A stretch of DNA of 56,564 bases from Lachnospiraceae bacterium (GTDB taxonomy: Bacteria > Bacillota > Clostridia > Lachnospirales > Lachnospiraceae): assembly GCA_004556655.1 (NCBI GenBank), contig SFGF01000016.1, forward strand, positions 1 to 56,564, written 5' to 3'. Below are positions 43,886 through 51,805 of this stretch, one piece after another; position 1 is the first letter of the stretch, and every line of letters begins with the position of its first letter. Made by a program: the position numbers and the translations under genes. The notes under the pieces were generated by a model. That model made no database searches. It worked only from the letters and a program-made list of their open reading frames with translations, and was not told the origin of the DNA.

Positions 43886-44542
43886 ATGAGATTGAGAAAT
43901 ATTCCGGGGTCAAAGGAAGTAATTGCGGAGAGTGCATATGTAATACAGGAACCGCAGAGAAACAAAGGAAAATGGAAAGAGATATTTGGAAATGAACATC
44001 CGCTGCATATTGAGGTGGGAATGGGGAAGGGACGTTTTATCATGGATATGGCAAGACTCCATTCTGAGTGTAATTATATAGGAATAGAAATGTATGACAG
44101 TGTATTGCTTCGGGCTGTACAGAAAAGAGAACAGATGGAAGAAGAACTACCCAATCTTTTCTTTGTGAGGATGGATGCACGTATCTTGCCGGAGGTTTTT
44201 GCAAAAGGTGAGGTAGAACGGATTTATCTGAATTTTTCTGATCCATGGCCGAAGGACCGGCATGCAAAGCGACGTCTGACATCCCGTCAGTTTTTGGAGC
44301 GGTATGAAGAGATTCTTGCTATGAAAGGACAGGTGGAGTTTAAGACGGATAACAGGGATCTTTTTGAGTTTTCTTTAGAAGAGGCAAAAGAGGCGGGCTG
44401 GATATTGGAGGCATACACTTTTGATCTTCATCATGAGGAAGAAATGATGATGGGAAATGTGATGACAGAATACGAAGAAAAATTTTCTTCCATGGGAAAC
44501 CCTATTCATAAAATGATTTTGAGACATTCCGAATGTTTTTAG
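43886..44542 (+). CDS. trmB: tRNA (guanine-N7)-methyltransferase
   Basis: The 218-residue SAM-dependent enzyme makes m7G46 in tRNA. Motifs: SAM-binding IEVGMGKGRFI (about 41-51), FVRMDARIL, the signature LNFSDPWPKDRHAKRRL (about 113-129) and the C-terminal TEYEEKFSSMGNPIHK. Length is normal. AAAGGGATAAATT is upstream of the ATG. A related function (tRNA) is shared with the tRNA-Lys gene 300 bases on. Confidence 0.95.
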   Translation: MRLRNIPGSKEVIAESAYVIQEPQRNKGKWKEIFGNEHPLHIEVGMGKGRFIMDMARLHSECNYIGIEMYDSVLLRAVQKREQMEEELPNLFFVRMDARILPEVFAKGEVERIYLNFSDPWPKDRHAKRRLTSRQFLERYEEILAMKGQVEFKTDNRDLFEFSLEEAKEAGWILEAYTFDLHHEEEMMMGNVMTEYEEKFSSMGNPIHKMILRHSECF

Positions 44543-44639
44543 AATTCCGGGAGTGAGAAGCATATAATTCAAGTGAACGGATTCACCTTCAGAACAGAGA
44601 GGCATATTATATAGAAAGAACTTAAAAAAGAGACAGAAA

Positions 44640-44798
44640 ATGGGTAAGAATCGCTTTCAAAAATCGCCTCTCTGGGATTGGAGTTACAACAATCCCCGGA
44701 TGGATCAGAAGCTGACAAAGATTCATAAAAATCTCAAAGAACTGGATGGAATGCTGGCAGAGAAAAGTGAAAATGGGAAAAAGAAGAAGAAAAGATAA
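44640..44798 (+). CDS. Small basic protein of unknown function
   Basis: The 52-codon frame has an aromatic N-terminal part (SPLWDWSYNNPRMDQ), a helix-like middle (KLTKIHKNLKELDGMLA) and a Lys-rich tail. I know no family for it. The ribosome site is weak (AAAAGAGAC). It lies between trmB and the tRNA-Lys promoter. It may be a real small protein, but the call is only moderate. Confidence 0.45.
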   Translation: MGKNRFQKSPLWDWSYNNPRMDQKLTKIHKNLKELDGMLAEKSENGKKKKKR

Positions 44799-44815
44799 AA
44801 AAATGAAAAAAACCC

Positions 44816-44844
44816 TTGCATTTTCCTAAAAGATTGATTATAAT
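44816..44844 (+). promoter_or_regulatory. Promoter of tRNA-Lys
   Basis: TTGCAT (44816-44821), 17 bases, TATAAT (44839-44844). The start would be near 44851, 25 bases before the tRNA. Confidence 0.7.
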
Positions 44845-44875
44845 AACTCTTGCGTTGAAGATAAGTTAATAGTAA

Positions 44876-44948
44876 GCGCCTTTAGCTCAGTTGGTAGAGC
44901 AGTAGACTCTTAATCTATTTGTCCAGGGTTCGAGTCCCTGAAGGCGCA
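44876..44948 (+). tRNA. tRNA-Lys (anticodon CTT)
   Basis: A 73-base cloverleaf: acceptor GCGCCTT pairs with AAGGCGC, D arm has AGCTCAGTTGGTAGAGC, the anticodon loop reads ACTCTTAAT with anticodon CTT for Lys codon AAG, and the T arm has GGTTCGAGTCC. The CCA end is not encoded. Variable loop is short. A single tRNA, not in a cluster. Confidence 0.97.
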
Positions 44949-44969
44949 CTGAAAGCACTGTTTTTGCAG

Positions 44970-44999
44970 ACACTGAGCTGCGGGGACGGTGTTTTTTTT
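44970..44999 (+). terminator. Weak terminator after tRNA-Lys
   Basis: A short ACAC...GTGT stem is followed by a run of eight T residues (44992-44999). The stem is weak, so the call leans on the T-run and position. Confidence 0.4.
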
Positions 45000-45069
45000 G
45001 CGTGATGCTGTCTGGAAGGTTCAACTCAGGTGTCAATTAAGGTTTGATATATAAGGAGGAGCACGGAAT

Positions 45070-45798
45070 ATGAATCGTGATGTACCGTTAAAAAAATATG
45101 CCAAGAAGATGGAACATTCTTACACATTTGGAGCATTTCCTACCATTGAGCTATTAAAGCATCAGCCGCAGCATGTACGGAAAGTACTTTTACACCCGGA
45201 CATGAACAGTCAGACACAGCTTTCGATTATCAGTGGGATGTGTGAAAAGAATGGAATACCGTTGGAATGGTCAGCAAAATCAGTGGAAAAGCTTCGGGAT
45301 AAAGAAAATATATTTGCCATCGGTGTTTTTGAAAAGTATTCGAATACGCTTGATTCCGGAAAAAATCATGTGGTCCTGGTAAATCCCAGCGATATGGGAA
45401 ATATGGGAACGATTATCCGCACAAGTATCGGATTTGGAATAGAAAATCTGGCTATTATTGAACCAGGGGTGGATGTGTTCAATCCTAAAGTAGTGAGAGC
45501 TTCTATGGGTTCCTTGTTTCAGTTGAATTTTTGCTATTTTGAAAGCTTTGAGGAATATAAAGTAAAAGCCGGAAAACGAAGTATGTATCCGTTTATGTTA
45601 AAAGGAGCAGTTCCTCTTCAGGAACTGAAAAGAGATAAAAATGAGATATATTCATTGATCTTCGGAAATGAAGCTACGGGACTGCCGGACAGCTTTGCCC
45701 GGGAGGGGCAAAGCGTTGTGATTCGTCATACGGATCATATCGATTCTCTCAATCTGGCATTAGCTACCGGAATCGGAATATATGAATTCACAAAATAA
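45070..45798 (+). CDS. SpoU/TrmH family RNA 2'-O-methyltransferase
   Basis: The 242-residue enzyme has an N-terminal substrate domain and a C-terminal SPOUT knot. Three SpoU motifs are seen: NPSDMGNMGTIIRTS (about 109), IFGNEATGLP (about 197) and SLNLALATGIGIYEF (about 226). Target ribose in rRNA or tRNA is not predictable. AAGGAGGAGCACGG lies upstream. Some substitutions in motif 1 (M in place of V) are within family range. Confidence 0.9.
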   Translation: MNRDVPLKKYAKKMEHSYTFGAFPTIELLKHQPQHVRKVLLHPDMNSQTQLSIISGMCEKNGIPLEWSAKSVEKLRDKENIFAIGVFEKYSNTLDSGKNHVVLVNPSDMGNMGTIIRTSIGFGIENLAIIEPGVDVFNPKVVRASMGSLFQLNFCYFESFEEYKVKAGKRSMYPFMLKGAVPLQELKRDKNEIYSLIFGNEATGLPDSFAREGQSVVIRHTDHIDSLNLALATGIGIYEFTK

Positions 45799-45868
45799 CA
45801 GTTTGGGGCTGTAAGGGCAGTTTGTTTGGGGCTTACGGTTCCAAATAGCAAATACTGTTGATAACATA

Positions 45869-46360
45869 TCATTCTACCGGATGCGGTGCAGTAATATCCT
45901 CAAATTTTCCATTGACGACCTGAGCCAGCTGCAGTGGATTCAGGCAGATGGTTGTACCGATTCTGCCACCGCTGATATAGATTTTGTCATAGTTTTTGGC
46001 ACTTTTGTGGATGACGGTAGGGAAAAGTTTTTTCATTCCCAGAGGGCTGCAGCCGCCTCTTACATATCCGGTTACTTTTGTGATCTCTTTCACAGGAATC
46101 AGTTCGATAGATTTCTCGCCGACTGCTTTTGCAGCGTGCTTCAGTTGTACCTCTTCTGCTATAGGGACAACAAAAACATAGTACTGTTTACTTTTTCCTT
46201 GAGCTACCAGAGTTTTGAATGACTGCTCCACAGGGGCACCTGTTTTTTCCGCAGTGTGAAGTCCGTCGATAAAGGTATCACATTCATACTGTATTGTTTC
46301 ATAAGAAATATGATTTTTGTCAAGAATCCGCATGGCGTTTGTTTTTACTTCTTTACTCAT
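45869..46360 (-). CDS. ybaK: YbaK-type Cys-tRNA(Pro) deacylase
   Basis: The 163-residue protein edits mischarged Cys-tRNA-Pro. It shows the YbaK domain: FKTLVAQG (about 48), the active-site lysine region, and GGCSPLGMKKLFPTVI (about 103-118). ISGGRIGTTICLNP lies near the C-terminus. It belongs to the YbaK/EbsC group, not ProX. CAGGAGATGAC precedes the ATG. Confidence 0.92.
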   Translation of the reverse strand: MSKEVKTNAMRILDKNHISYETIQYECDTFIDGLHTAEKTGAPVEQSFKTLVAQGKSKQYYVFVVPIAEEVQLKHAAKAVGEKSIELIPVKEITKVTGYVRGGCSPLGMKKLFPTVIHKSAKNYDKIYISGGRIGTTICLNPLQLAQVVNGKFEDITAPHPVE

Positions 46361-46596
46361 AGTTTGTCATCTCCTGGTTTGCGTTTAGGTGTCAAAAGGA
46401 TCACAGAGTGTTTCTCTGCAATCAAATTACCTTATTGATAGTTATACACGCTTTTTCAAAGTTCGGCAACTTGTTTTTGAATCTGGCAATGTACTACACA
46501 TAAAATGTCGAAAATAATTTGCAAAAAATATGTAACAAAATTCTGGAAAGTATTTTGGAGGAATATTACAAAAAGAAAAAAATGATAAAAATAAGC

Positions 46597-46625
46597 TGGA
46601 CAAATGAGAAACACCAGTCTATAAT
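46597..46625 (+). promoter_or_regulatory. Promoter of the Tad pilus locus
   Basis: TGGACA (46597-46602), 17 bases and TATAAT (46620-46625). Start near 46632. A hairpin follows within 20 bases. Confidence 0.6.
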
Positions 46626-46648
46626 GAACCCATACTTTCAGATCTGAA

Positions 46649-46671
46649 GCAGTGGTTCCACTGCAGTTTTT
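46649..46671 (+). terminator. Terminator-like hairpin in the Tad leader
   Basis: A perfect 16-base palindrome GCAGTGGTTCCACTGC (46649-46664) is followed by AGTTTTT. It lies between the promoter and the first gene, so it may attenuate the Tad locus. Confidence 0.6.
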
Positions 46672-46711
46672 CCAAAACAACAAAATTGAAAATATAAAAG
46701 TGGGGAGAACG

Positions 46712-47227
46712 ATGAATTTTTCTGAGATTTTTTGCATTCTTTTTTCGGGAATTGCCATGATTATGGACCTGAAGTGGGAGAAAGTATACAATTTCTGGAT
46801 TTGTATCGGGATATTGTGTGGTCTGTTCCTGCTCATAAACGATGATCTGCCGATAGAAATTTTACGAGTTTTGCCAGGAATGCTGTTTCCCATTGCAGTG
46901 CTGTTTCCATTGTTTTTTTGCAAGATGCTGGGAACAGGTGATATCAAGGTGTTTGTCGTACTGGGAAGTGTCATGGGAGTCCGATGGGCGGCAAATTGTA
47001 TCGGGTGCTCATTTTTGATCGGAGCGGTTATGGCAGTTCCCTTACTATTCTTTCGATGTGATGCGAAAGAAAGATTTCTATATTTTTTCACCTATCTGAA
47101 CCATGTTTTTGTTACTAAAACATTTCCGCCATATCTGGCACCGGGGAAAAACCCGGAAAATATCCATTTTACAATACCTATATTTTGCAGTGTGATACTG
47201 CTGACAATACGAGGAGGAAGTATATGA
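46712..47227 (+). CDS. Prepilin peptidase, TadV-like (A24 family), first copy
   Basis: The 171-residue membrane protein is an A24-type aspartyl prepilin peptidase lacking the methylase part. First Asp is in AMIMDLKWEKVYN (about 19), the second in the GxGD motif of KMLGTGDIKVF (about 76). About five helices are predicted. It would cleave pilin leader peptides. GGGGAGAACG precedes the start. It is the first gene of the Tad locus; a second A24 gene is at 54212. Confidence 0.85.
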   Translation: MNFSEIFCILFSGIAMIMDLKWEKVYNFWICIGILCGLFLLINDDLPIEILRVLPGMLFPIAVLFPLFFCKMLGTGDIKVFVVLGSVMGVRWAANCIGCSFLIGAVMAVPLLFFRCDAKERFLYFFTYLNHVFVTKTFPPYLAPGKNPENIHFTIPIFCSVILLTIRGGSI

Positions 47228-48252
47228 GTAAAGAAAGAAATATTTTTGCAGTCTGTGATCTGGAAGTGGAGTACGCTTACCACTTTATGGAATACCTTGG
47301 GAAAAAGAAAAACATTCCCTTTGAGATCCGTGTGTTTACAAGTGCGGAGGCTTTTTTGAAATTCGTAAGTGAGCATCCTGTGGAAATTCTGTTGATTTCG
47401 GAAAAAGCTATGTGTGATGAAATTCAGGAACAGAAAATCCGACAGATTATGATTCTGTCAGAGGGGATGATACCGGAAAATCTGAGACAGTATCCCAGTA
47501 TCTATAAATATCAGTCTTCGAATCAGGTGATTCGGGAGGCACTGGCTTGTTATGGGGAAAAATGTCAGGAACAGACGGATACCCTGAAGATGGAGAAGAA
47601 AAAGATGGATATCATAGGAATCTATTCTCCGGTGGGAAGAACCATGAAGACTACATTTGCTCTTACCTTGGGGCAGATTCTGGCAAAAAACAAGGGAGTA
47701 TTGTATTTGAATATGGAGGAGTATTCCGGCTTTGAATATTTGTTTGAGCGTACCTATGATCAGAATCTGGGAGATCTTTTGTACTATCTGAGACAGAACA
47801 CCTCAAATCTGTTGCTGAAGATGAATGGGATGATCCAGACAATCAATAATCTGGATTATCTTCCTCCTGTATTATCCCCCGGTGATATTCAGCAGACCAG
47901 CCTGAAAGAATGGCTCCTGCTTTTGCAGGAGATTGCCGATTACAGTACTTATGATACCGTAATTCTGGATCTGGGTGACGGAGTCAATAATCTTTATCAA
48001 TTGTTGGATCAGTGTACTCTGATATATATGCCGATCAGGACGGATCCCATGTCTCAGGCTAAAATCAGTCAGTTTGAAAATTTACTGCGCTTATGGGATA
48101 AGGTATCCGTACTGGATAAGATACAAAAGATAAGGCTTCCTTATCACAGATCCACTCATAAGGGAGGAGGATATCTGGATGATCTGGTCTGGAGTGAACT
48201 TGGAGATTTTGTCAGGGAACTGATAAGAAAAGGACAGGGAGGAAACCTGTAG
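47224..48252 (+). CDS. tadZ: TadZ/CpaE-like localisation ATPase
   Basis: The 342-residue protein has an N-terminal receiver-like domain (about 1-120) and a C-terminal MinD/ParA-like ATPase starting with YSPVGRTMKTTFALTLG (about 137), a degenerate Walker A, followed by GVLYLNMEEYSGF and VILDLGDGV. TadZ recruits the Tad machine to a cell site. Start overlaps the previous stop; GAGGAAG is the ribosome site. Confidence 0.85.
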   Translation: MSKERNIFAVCDLEVEYAYHFMEYLGKKKNIPFEIRVFTSAEAFLKFVSEHPVEILLISEKAMCDEIQEQKIRQIMILSEGMIPENLRQYPSIYKYQSSNQVIREALACYGEKCQEQTDTLKMEKKKMDIIGIYSPVGRTMKTTFALTLGQILAKNKGVLYLNMEEYSGFEYLFERTYDQNLGDLLYYLRQNTSNLLLKMNGMIQTINNLDYLPPVLSPGDIQQTSLKEWLLLLQEIADYSTYDTVILDLGDGVNNLYQLLDQCTLIYMPIRTDPMSQAKISQFENLLRLWDKVSVLDKIQKIRLPYHRSTHKGGGYLDDLVWSELGDFVRELIRKGQGGNL

Positions 48253-49451
48253 TGGAAGAGGAACTGTTTGTGAAAATCCGTCATCATCTGATGGAAACAC
48301 TGGAAAATGGAAAAGACTGGAGTGATCAGGAAATTCTGGAGCAGATTGATGAACTGGTATTGATTCATACCAGGCGTACCAAAATGTCTGTAAGTGAAAA
48401 GGAGAATCTTAGAAAAGAAATCTTTTATTCTGTACGGAAATTGGATATTCTGCAGGAATTACTGGATGATGACAGTGTGACTGAAATCATGGTGAACGGT
48501 TATAAGAATATTTTTGTTGAGCGGTCAGGAAAACGGTTGCGATGGGACAAAGTATTCATGTCAAAAGAAAAGCTGGAAGATGTAGTTCAACAGATAGCGG
48601 GTAAGTGTAATCGAGTGATTAATGAAAATTCTCCAATCGTGGATGCACGGCTGGAAAATGGTGCCCGGGTAAATGCAGTAGTATATCCTGTGGCTCTAAA
48701 CGGTCCTATCCTTACGATCCGAAGATTCCCTGATCATCCCATTACGATGGAGTGGCTGATAGAAAAGAAAAGTATTTCTGCGGAGGCTGCAGAATTTTTG
48801 AAAAAAATGGTAGTAGCCGGCTATTCTATTTTGATCGGAGGCGGAACGTCTTCCGGAAAAACAACATTTCTGAATGCCTTATCCAATTATATCCCTCATG
48901 ATGAACGAATTATCACAATTGAAGACAATGCGGAACTGCAGATTCAGGGAATCGACAATCTGGTGCGTCTGGAAGCCAAGCCGCCGAATATGGAAGGAAA
49001 CAGAGAGGTTACAATTCGTGATCTGATCCGGACAGCCCTCAGAATGGCACCGAACAGGATTATTGTCGGTGAAATCAGGGGAGCAGAAGCTGTGGATCTT
49101 TTACAAGCCTGGAATACAGGGCACAGCGGAAGTCTTGGAACAGCTCACGCTAACAGTACAAAGGATATGATCAGTCGTGTGGAAACCATGGTACTTATGG
49201 GGATGCAGCTGCCTCTAGAGGCAATCCGACGTCAGATTGCTTCCGGGATCGATCTTATGATACATCTGGGAAGAATGCCGGATCATTCCAGAAAAGTGCT
49301 GGAAATAGCGGAAGTAATCGGTTATGAACAAGGAGAGATAAAGATACAGACTTTGTATGTGTGGGATAGAAAAAAAACTTGTCTGTGTAAAGTGAATGAG
49401 CTGTTTCACAAAGAAAAACTGGAGGGGATGGTAAATGAAGCAGAATTATGA
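48252..49451 (+). CDS. tadA: TadA/CpaF secretion ATPase
   Basis: The 399-residue ATPase powers Tad pilus assembly. Walker A is IGGGTSSGKTTFLNAL (about 195), the Asp box follows in RIITIEDNAELQ, Walker B is NRIIVGEIRGAEAVDLLQAWNTGHSGSLGTAHANS. The start is GTG, sharing a base with the tadZ stop (TAGTG), and GGACAGGGAGG lies upstream. Confidence 0.95.
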   Translation: MEEELFVKIRHHLMETLENGKDWSDQEILEQIDELVLIHTRRTKMSVSEKENLRKEIFYSVRKLDILQELLDDDSVTEIMVNGYKNIFVERSGKRLRWDKVFMSKEKLEDVVQQIAGKCNRVINENSPIVDARLENGARVNAVVYPVALNGPILTIRRFPDHPITMEWLIEKKSISAEAAEFLKKMVVAGYSILIGGGTSSGKTTFLNALSNYIPHDERIITIEDNAELQIQGIDNLVRLEAKPPNMEGNREVTIRDLIRTALRMAPNRIIVGEIRGAEAVDLLQAWNTGHSGSLGTAHANSTKDMISRVETMVLMGMQLPLEAIRRQIASGIDLMIHLGRMPDHSRKVLEIAEVIGYEQGEIKIQTLYVWDRKKTCLCKVNELFHKEKLEGMVNEAEL

Positions 49452-50178
49452 CAGATATGTTTTTAGCGGAAAAGAATGGGTATTTAATATAGTAGAAATT
49501 GTGGTTTTACTATGTGGAACTAATTATCTGTGCTATCGATCCTGGTGGTTTTTTATCGGAGCGATACCTTTGGGAATCTGGTATATAAAGTGGAAGAGAG
49601 CAGAGCGGACAGAAGAACGGAGAAAAATACTGATGTACCATTTTCAAGATGTGCTTCATGGATTGCAAAGCGCCGTGCGTGCAGGGTACTCTATGGAGTC
49701 GGCGGTTACCGAATGTAGAAAGGAATTGGAAAGGATTTATGGAGAAAAGGATGATCTGGTTGTGGAATTGATTTATATGGAAAGGCAGATGCGGGTAGGA
49801 ATTCCGCTTGAACAGCTTTTTCTGGATCTCGGAATGAGAAGCGGTGTGGAAGACATCAGAAATTTTGGGGAAATCTTTTTGATTTCCAGAAGAACCGGTG
49901 GAAATCTTGGAAAAATCATAGAGAAAATGTCCCGGATCATCGGTGAAAAAATCCGTGTAGAACGGGAAATTGACATGTCTATAGCCGGAAAAAAGATGGA
50001 ACAGTTGGTAATGAGTCTGGTACCGGGAGGAATGATTATATATATGCAAATAACTTCGGAAGGTTTTCTGGATGTTCTTTATCATAACCTGCTGGGCAAT
50101 ATGGTCATGACCGTTTGCCTTGGCATATATATCTTCAGCTTCCGGCTTGGAAGAAAAATCGTGAGGATTGCTATATGA
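49435..50178 (+). CDS. tadB: TadB inner-membrane protein
   Basis: The 247-residue protein has the T2SF/TadB domain: soluble core (about 60-190; HGLQSAVRAGYSMESAV) with two N-terminal helices and two C-terminal helices. It pairs with TadC as the membrane platform. Start overlaps tadA by 17 bases; GGAGGGGATGG is upstream. Confidence 0.92.
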   Translation: MKQNYDRYVFSGKEWVFNIVEIVVLLCGTNYLCYRSWWFFIGAIPLGIWYIKWKRAERTEERRKILMYHFQDVLHGLQSAVRAGYSMESAVTECRKELERIYGEKDDLVVELIYMERQMRVGIPLEQLFLDLGMRSGVEDIRNFGEIFLISRRTGGNLGKIIEKMSRIIGEKIRVEREIDMSIAGKKMEQLVMSLVPGGMIIYMQITSEGFLDVLYHNLLGNMVMTVCLGIYIFSFRLGRKIVRIAI

Positions 50179-51530
50179 TCCAGGGAATCGGAATACTGGT
50201 TTTAATGTTTACGGCAGCGATGGTAATTCTGGGAAGAAAAGAAGGAGGACCCTGGAAATATCGGCCAATTGTATGGATGATCAGACAGGGAAAAGAGAAA
50301 GGATGGTATCTACCGGAATGGGTGAGTAAGAGAATCCTTTTTAAAACATGGTCGATGCTGGTGGCAGGAAGTATTCTTGTCATTTTGATGAGAGGTATTC
50401 GTTATCTGAATGAAGAAAATATAACAAAACTGCCCCGGCCGGAATATGGTTCCGGAAAACAGCAGGAGGAACTTGAGGTAGAATGGAAAGACGAAAAAGG
50501 AAGAACCGGAAAAGAAAATCTGGTGGTGGACATCGATGAGAAAAGCCTGACACAGGAAGAAAAAGATGAAATCTTTCATGAAGTGAGAGAAAGATTGAGT
50601 GAGATTGTTCTGGGGGATAACACATCAGCGGATTATGTAAATCAGAAACTGGTTCTTCCGGAACGTCTGGAAGAATATCCGGTAGAGATCAACTGGATGA
50701 CCAGTGATCCGGAAAGTGTGGACTGGGACGGAAATCTGGGAAACGACTTGCCTCAGGAAGGAAAGGTAATATGTCTGTCTGCTGCTGTCAGATTGCAGGA
50801 TGAGGAACAAATGTATTATCAATATGTAAAAGTCTTTCCGCCTCTTTTGGACAGTCAGGAACAGATTTCAAATCTTGTGCAGAAAGAAAATAAGAATCAG
50901 GAAAGCGATTGGCTGGAACTTCCGCAAATCTGGGAAAATAAGAAGCTGATATGGAGAAATACCAGTAATGAAATAGAAAAAGGGATTGGTGTCCTTATCT
51001 TTATCAGTCCGATTTTTCTATTGTTCAGAGAACGTCAGATTCTGGAAGAAAAAAGAAAACAGGAACGTCAGCAGATGCTGAGGGATTATCCGGAGATAGT
51101 AAGTAAACTGACCCTTTTGTTAAGTGCCGGTGTGAATCTTCGGAAAGCTGTGGAGAGAATCGGAAAAGATTATATAAATTATAATCGGGTAAACGGAGAG
51201 CGAAAAGCATATGAGATTCTTGTAGAAATCTGCGAAGAGATGGAACGGGGAGTTGCAGAAAGTGAAGCATATGAACGGATAGGAGAAAAATCGGGGCTGT
51301 TGTCATATCGGACTCTTTCCGCGTTATTGGTTCAGCATCTGCAAAAAGGAAGTCAGGGAATTGAGCTTATGTTGGAAGAAGAAGCGGAAAAAGCACAGGA
51401 GATGAGGAAGCAGCAGGCAAGGATTCAGGGTGAACAAGCTTCAACAAAATTGCTGTTTCCCATGGTTCTAATGCTTTTGATTGTGTTTGTGATTTTATTG
51501 GTTCCTGCGTGGATATTTTTTTCCGGATAA
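50175..51530 (+). CDS. tadC: TadC platform protein with inserted Ig-like domain
   Basis: The 451-residue protein is longer than usual (about 300). After two N-terminal helices (about 1-20, 55-75) comes a soluble segment (about 80-255). Its second half resembles an atrophied bacterial Ig-like domain: KLVLPERLEEYPVEINW, then MTSDPESVDWDGNL and EGKVICLSAAV. The helix near 270-285 then leads into the T2SF domain (LLLSAGVNLRKAVERIG) and final helix. The insert probably faces outside. ATGA overlap with tadB. Confidence 0.87.
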   Translation: MIQGIGILVLMFTAAMVILGRKEGGPWKYRPIVWMIRQGKEKGWYLPEWVSKRILFKTWSMLVAGSILVILMRGIRYLNEENITKLPRPEYGSGKQQEELEVEWKDEKGRTGKENLVVDIDEKSLTQEEKDEIFHEVRERLSEIVLGDNTSADYVNQKLVLPERLEEYPVEINWMTSDPESVDWDGNLGNDLPQEGKVICLSAAVRLQDEEQMYYQYVKVFPPLLDSQEQISNLVQKENKNQESDWLELPQIWENKKLIWRNTSNEIEKGIGVLIFISPIFLLFRERQILEEKRKQERQQMLRDYPEIVSKLTLLLSAGVNLRKAVERIGKDYINYNRVNGERKAYEILVEICEEMERGVAESEAYERIGEKSGLLSYRTLSALLVQHLQKGSQGIELMLEEEAEKAQEMRKQQARIQGEQASTKLLFPMVLMLLIVFVILLVPAWIFFSG

Positions 51531-51589
51531 GCATGCGCAGGTTTTGGATGATTAGAAATGCAGGAACTGCTGGAAAGGAGGTGAGAACA

Positions 51590-51757
51590 ATGGGATTATG
51601 GAAACGTTTTTTAACAGAAGAAGATGCACTTGGGACGGTAGAAATTATACTTATTATCGTAGTCCTTGTGGGACTTGTGATGATCTTTAAGAAACAGCTG
51701 GTCAGTCTGGTAAATAACATTCTATCCAAAATTACAAATCAAAGTAACAGTATCTAG
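51590..51757 (+). CDS. Flp1-like type IVb pilin
   Basis: The 55-residue protein has a short leader (MGLWKRFLTEEDAL), the signature DALGTVEIILIIVVLVGLVMIF (read in two parts: DALGTVEII, then a hydrophobic helix) and a polar C-terminus. It matches Flp1-like pilins of Firmicutes and is the likely major pilin. AAAGGAGGTGAGAAC fixes the start. Confidence 0.88.
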   Translation: MGLWKRFLTEEDALGTVEIILIIVVLVGLVMIFKKQLVSLVNNILSKITNQSNSI

Positions 51758-51805
51758 CTACATCTGATTTATTCCATCAAATGCAAAAAGAAAGGAGTGT
51801 ATCCT

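Noticed and set aside
45806..45836. Direct repeat GTTTGGGGCT between trmH-like and ybaK genes as a CRISPR or attachment site
   Set aside because: Only two short copies about 20 bases apart with no neighbouring integrase or cas gene.
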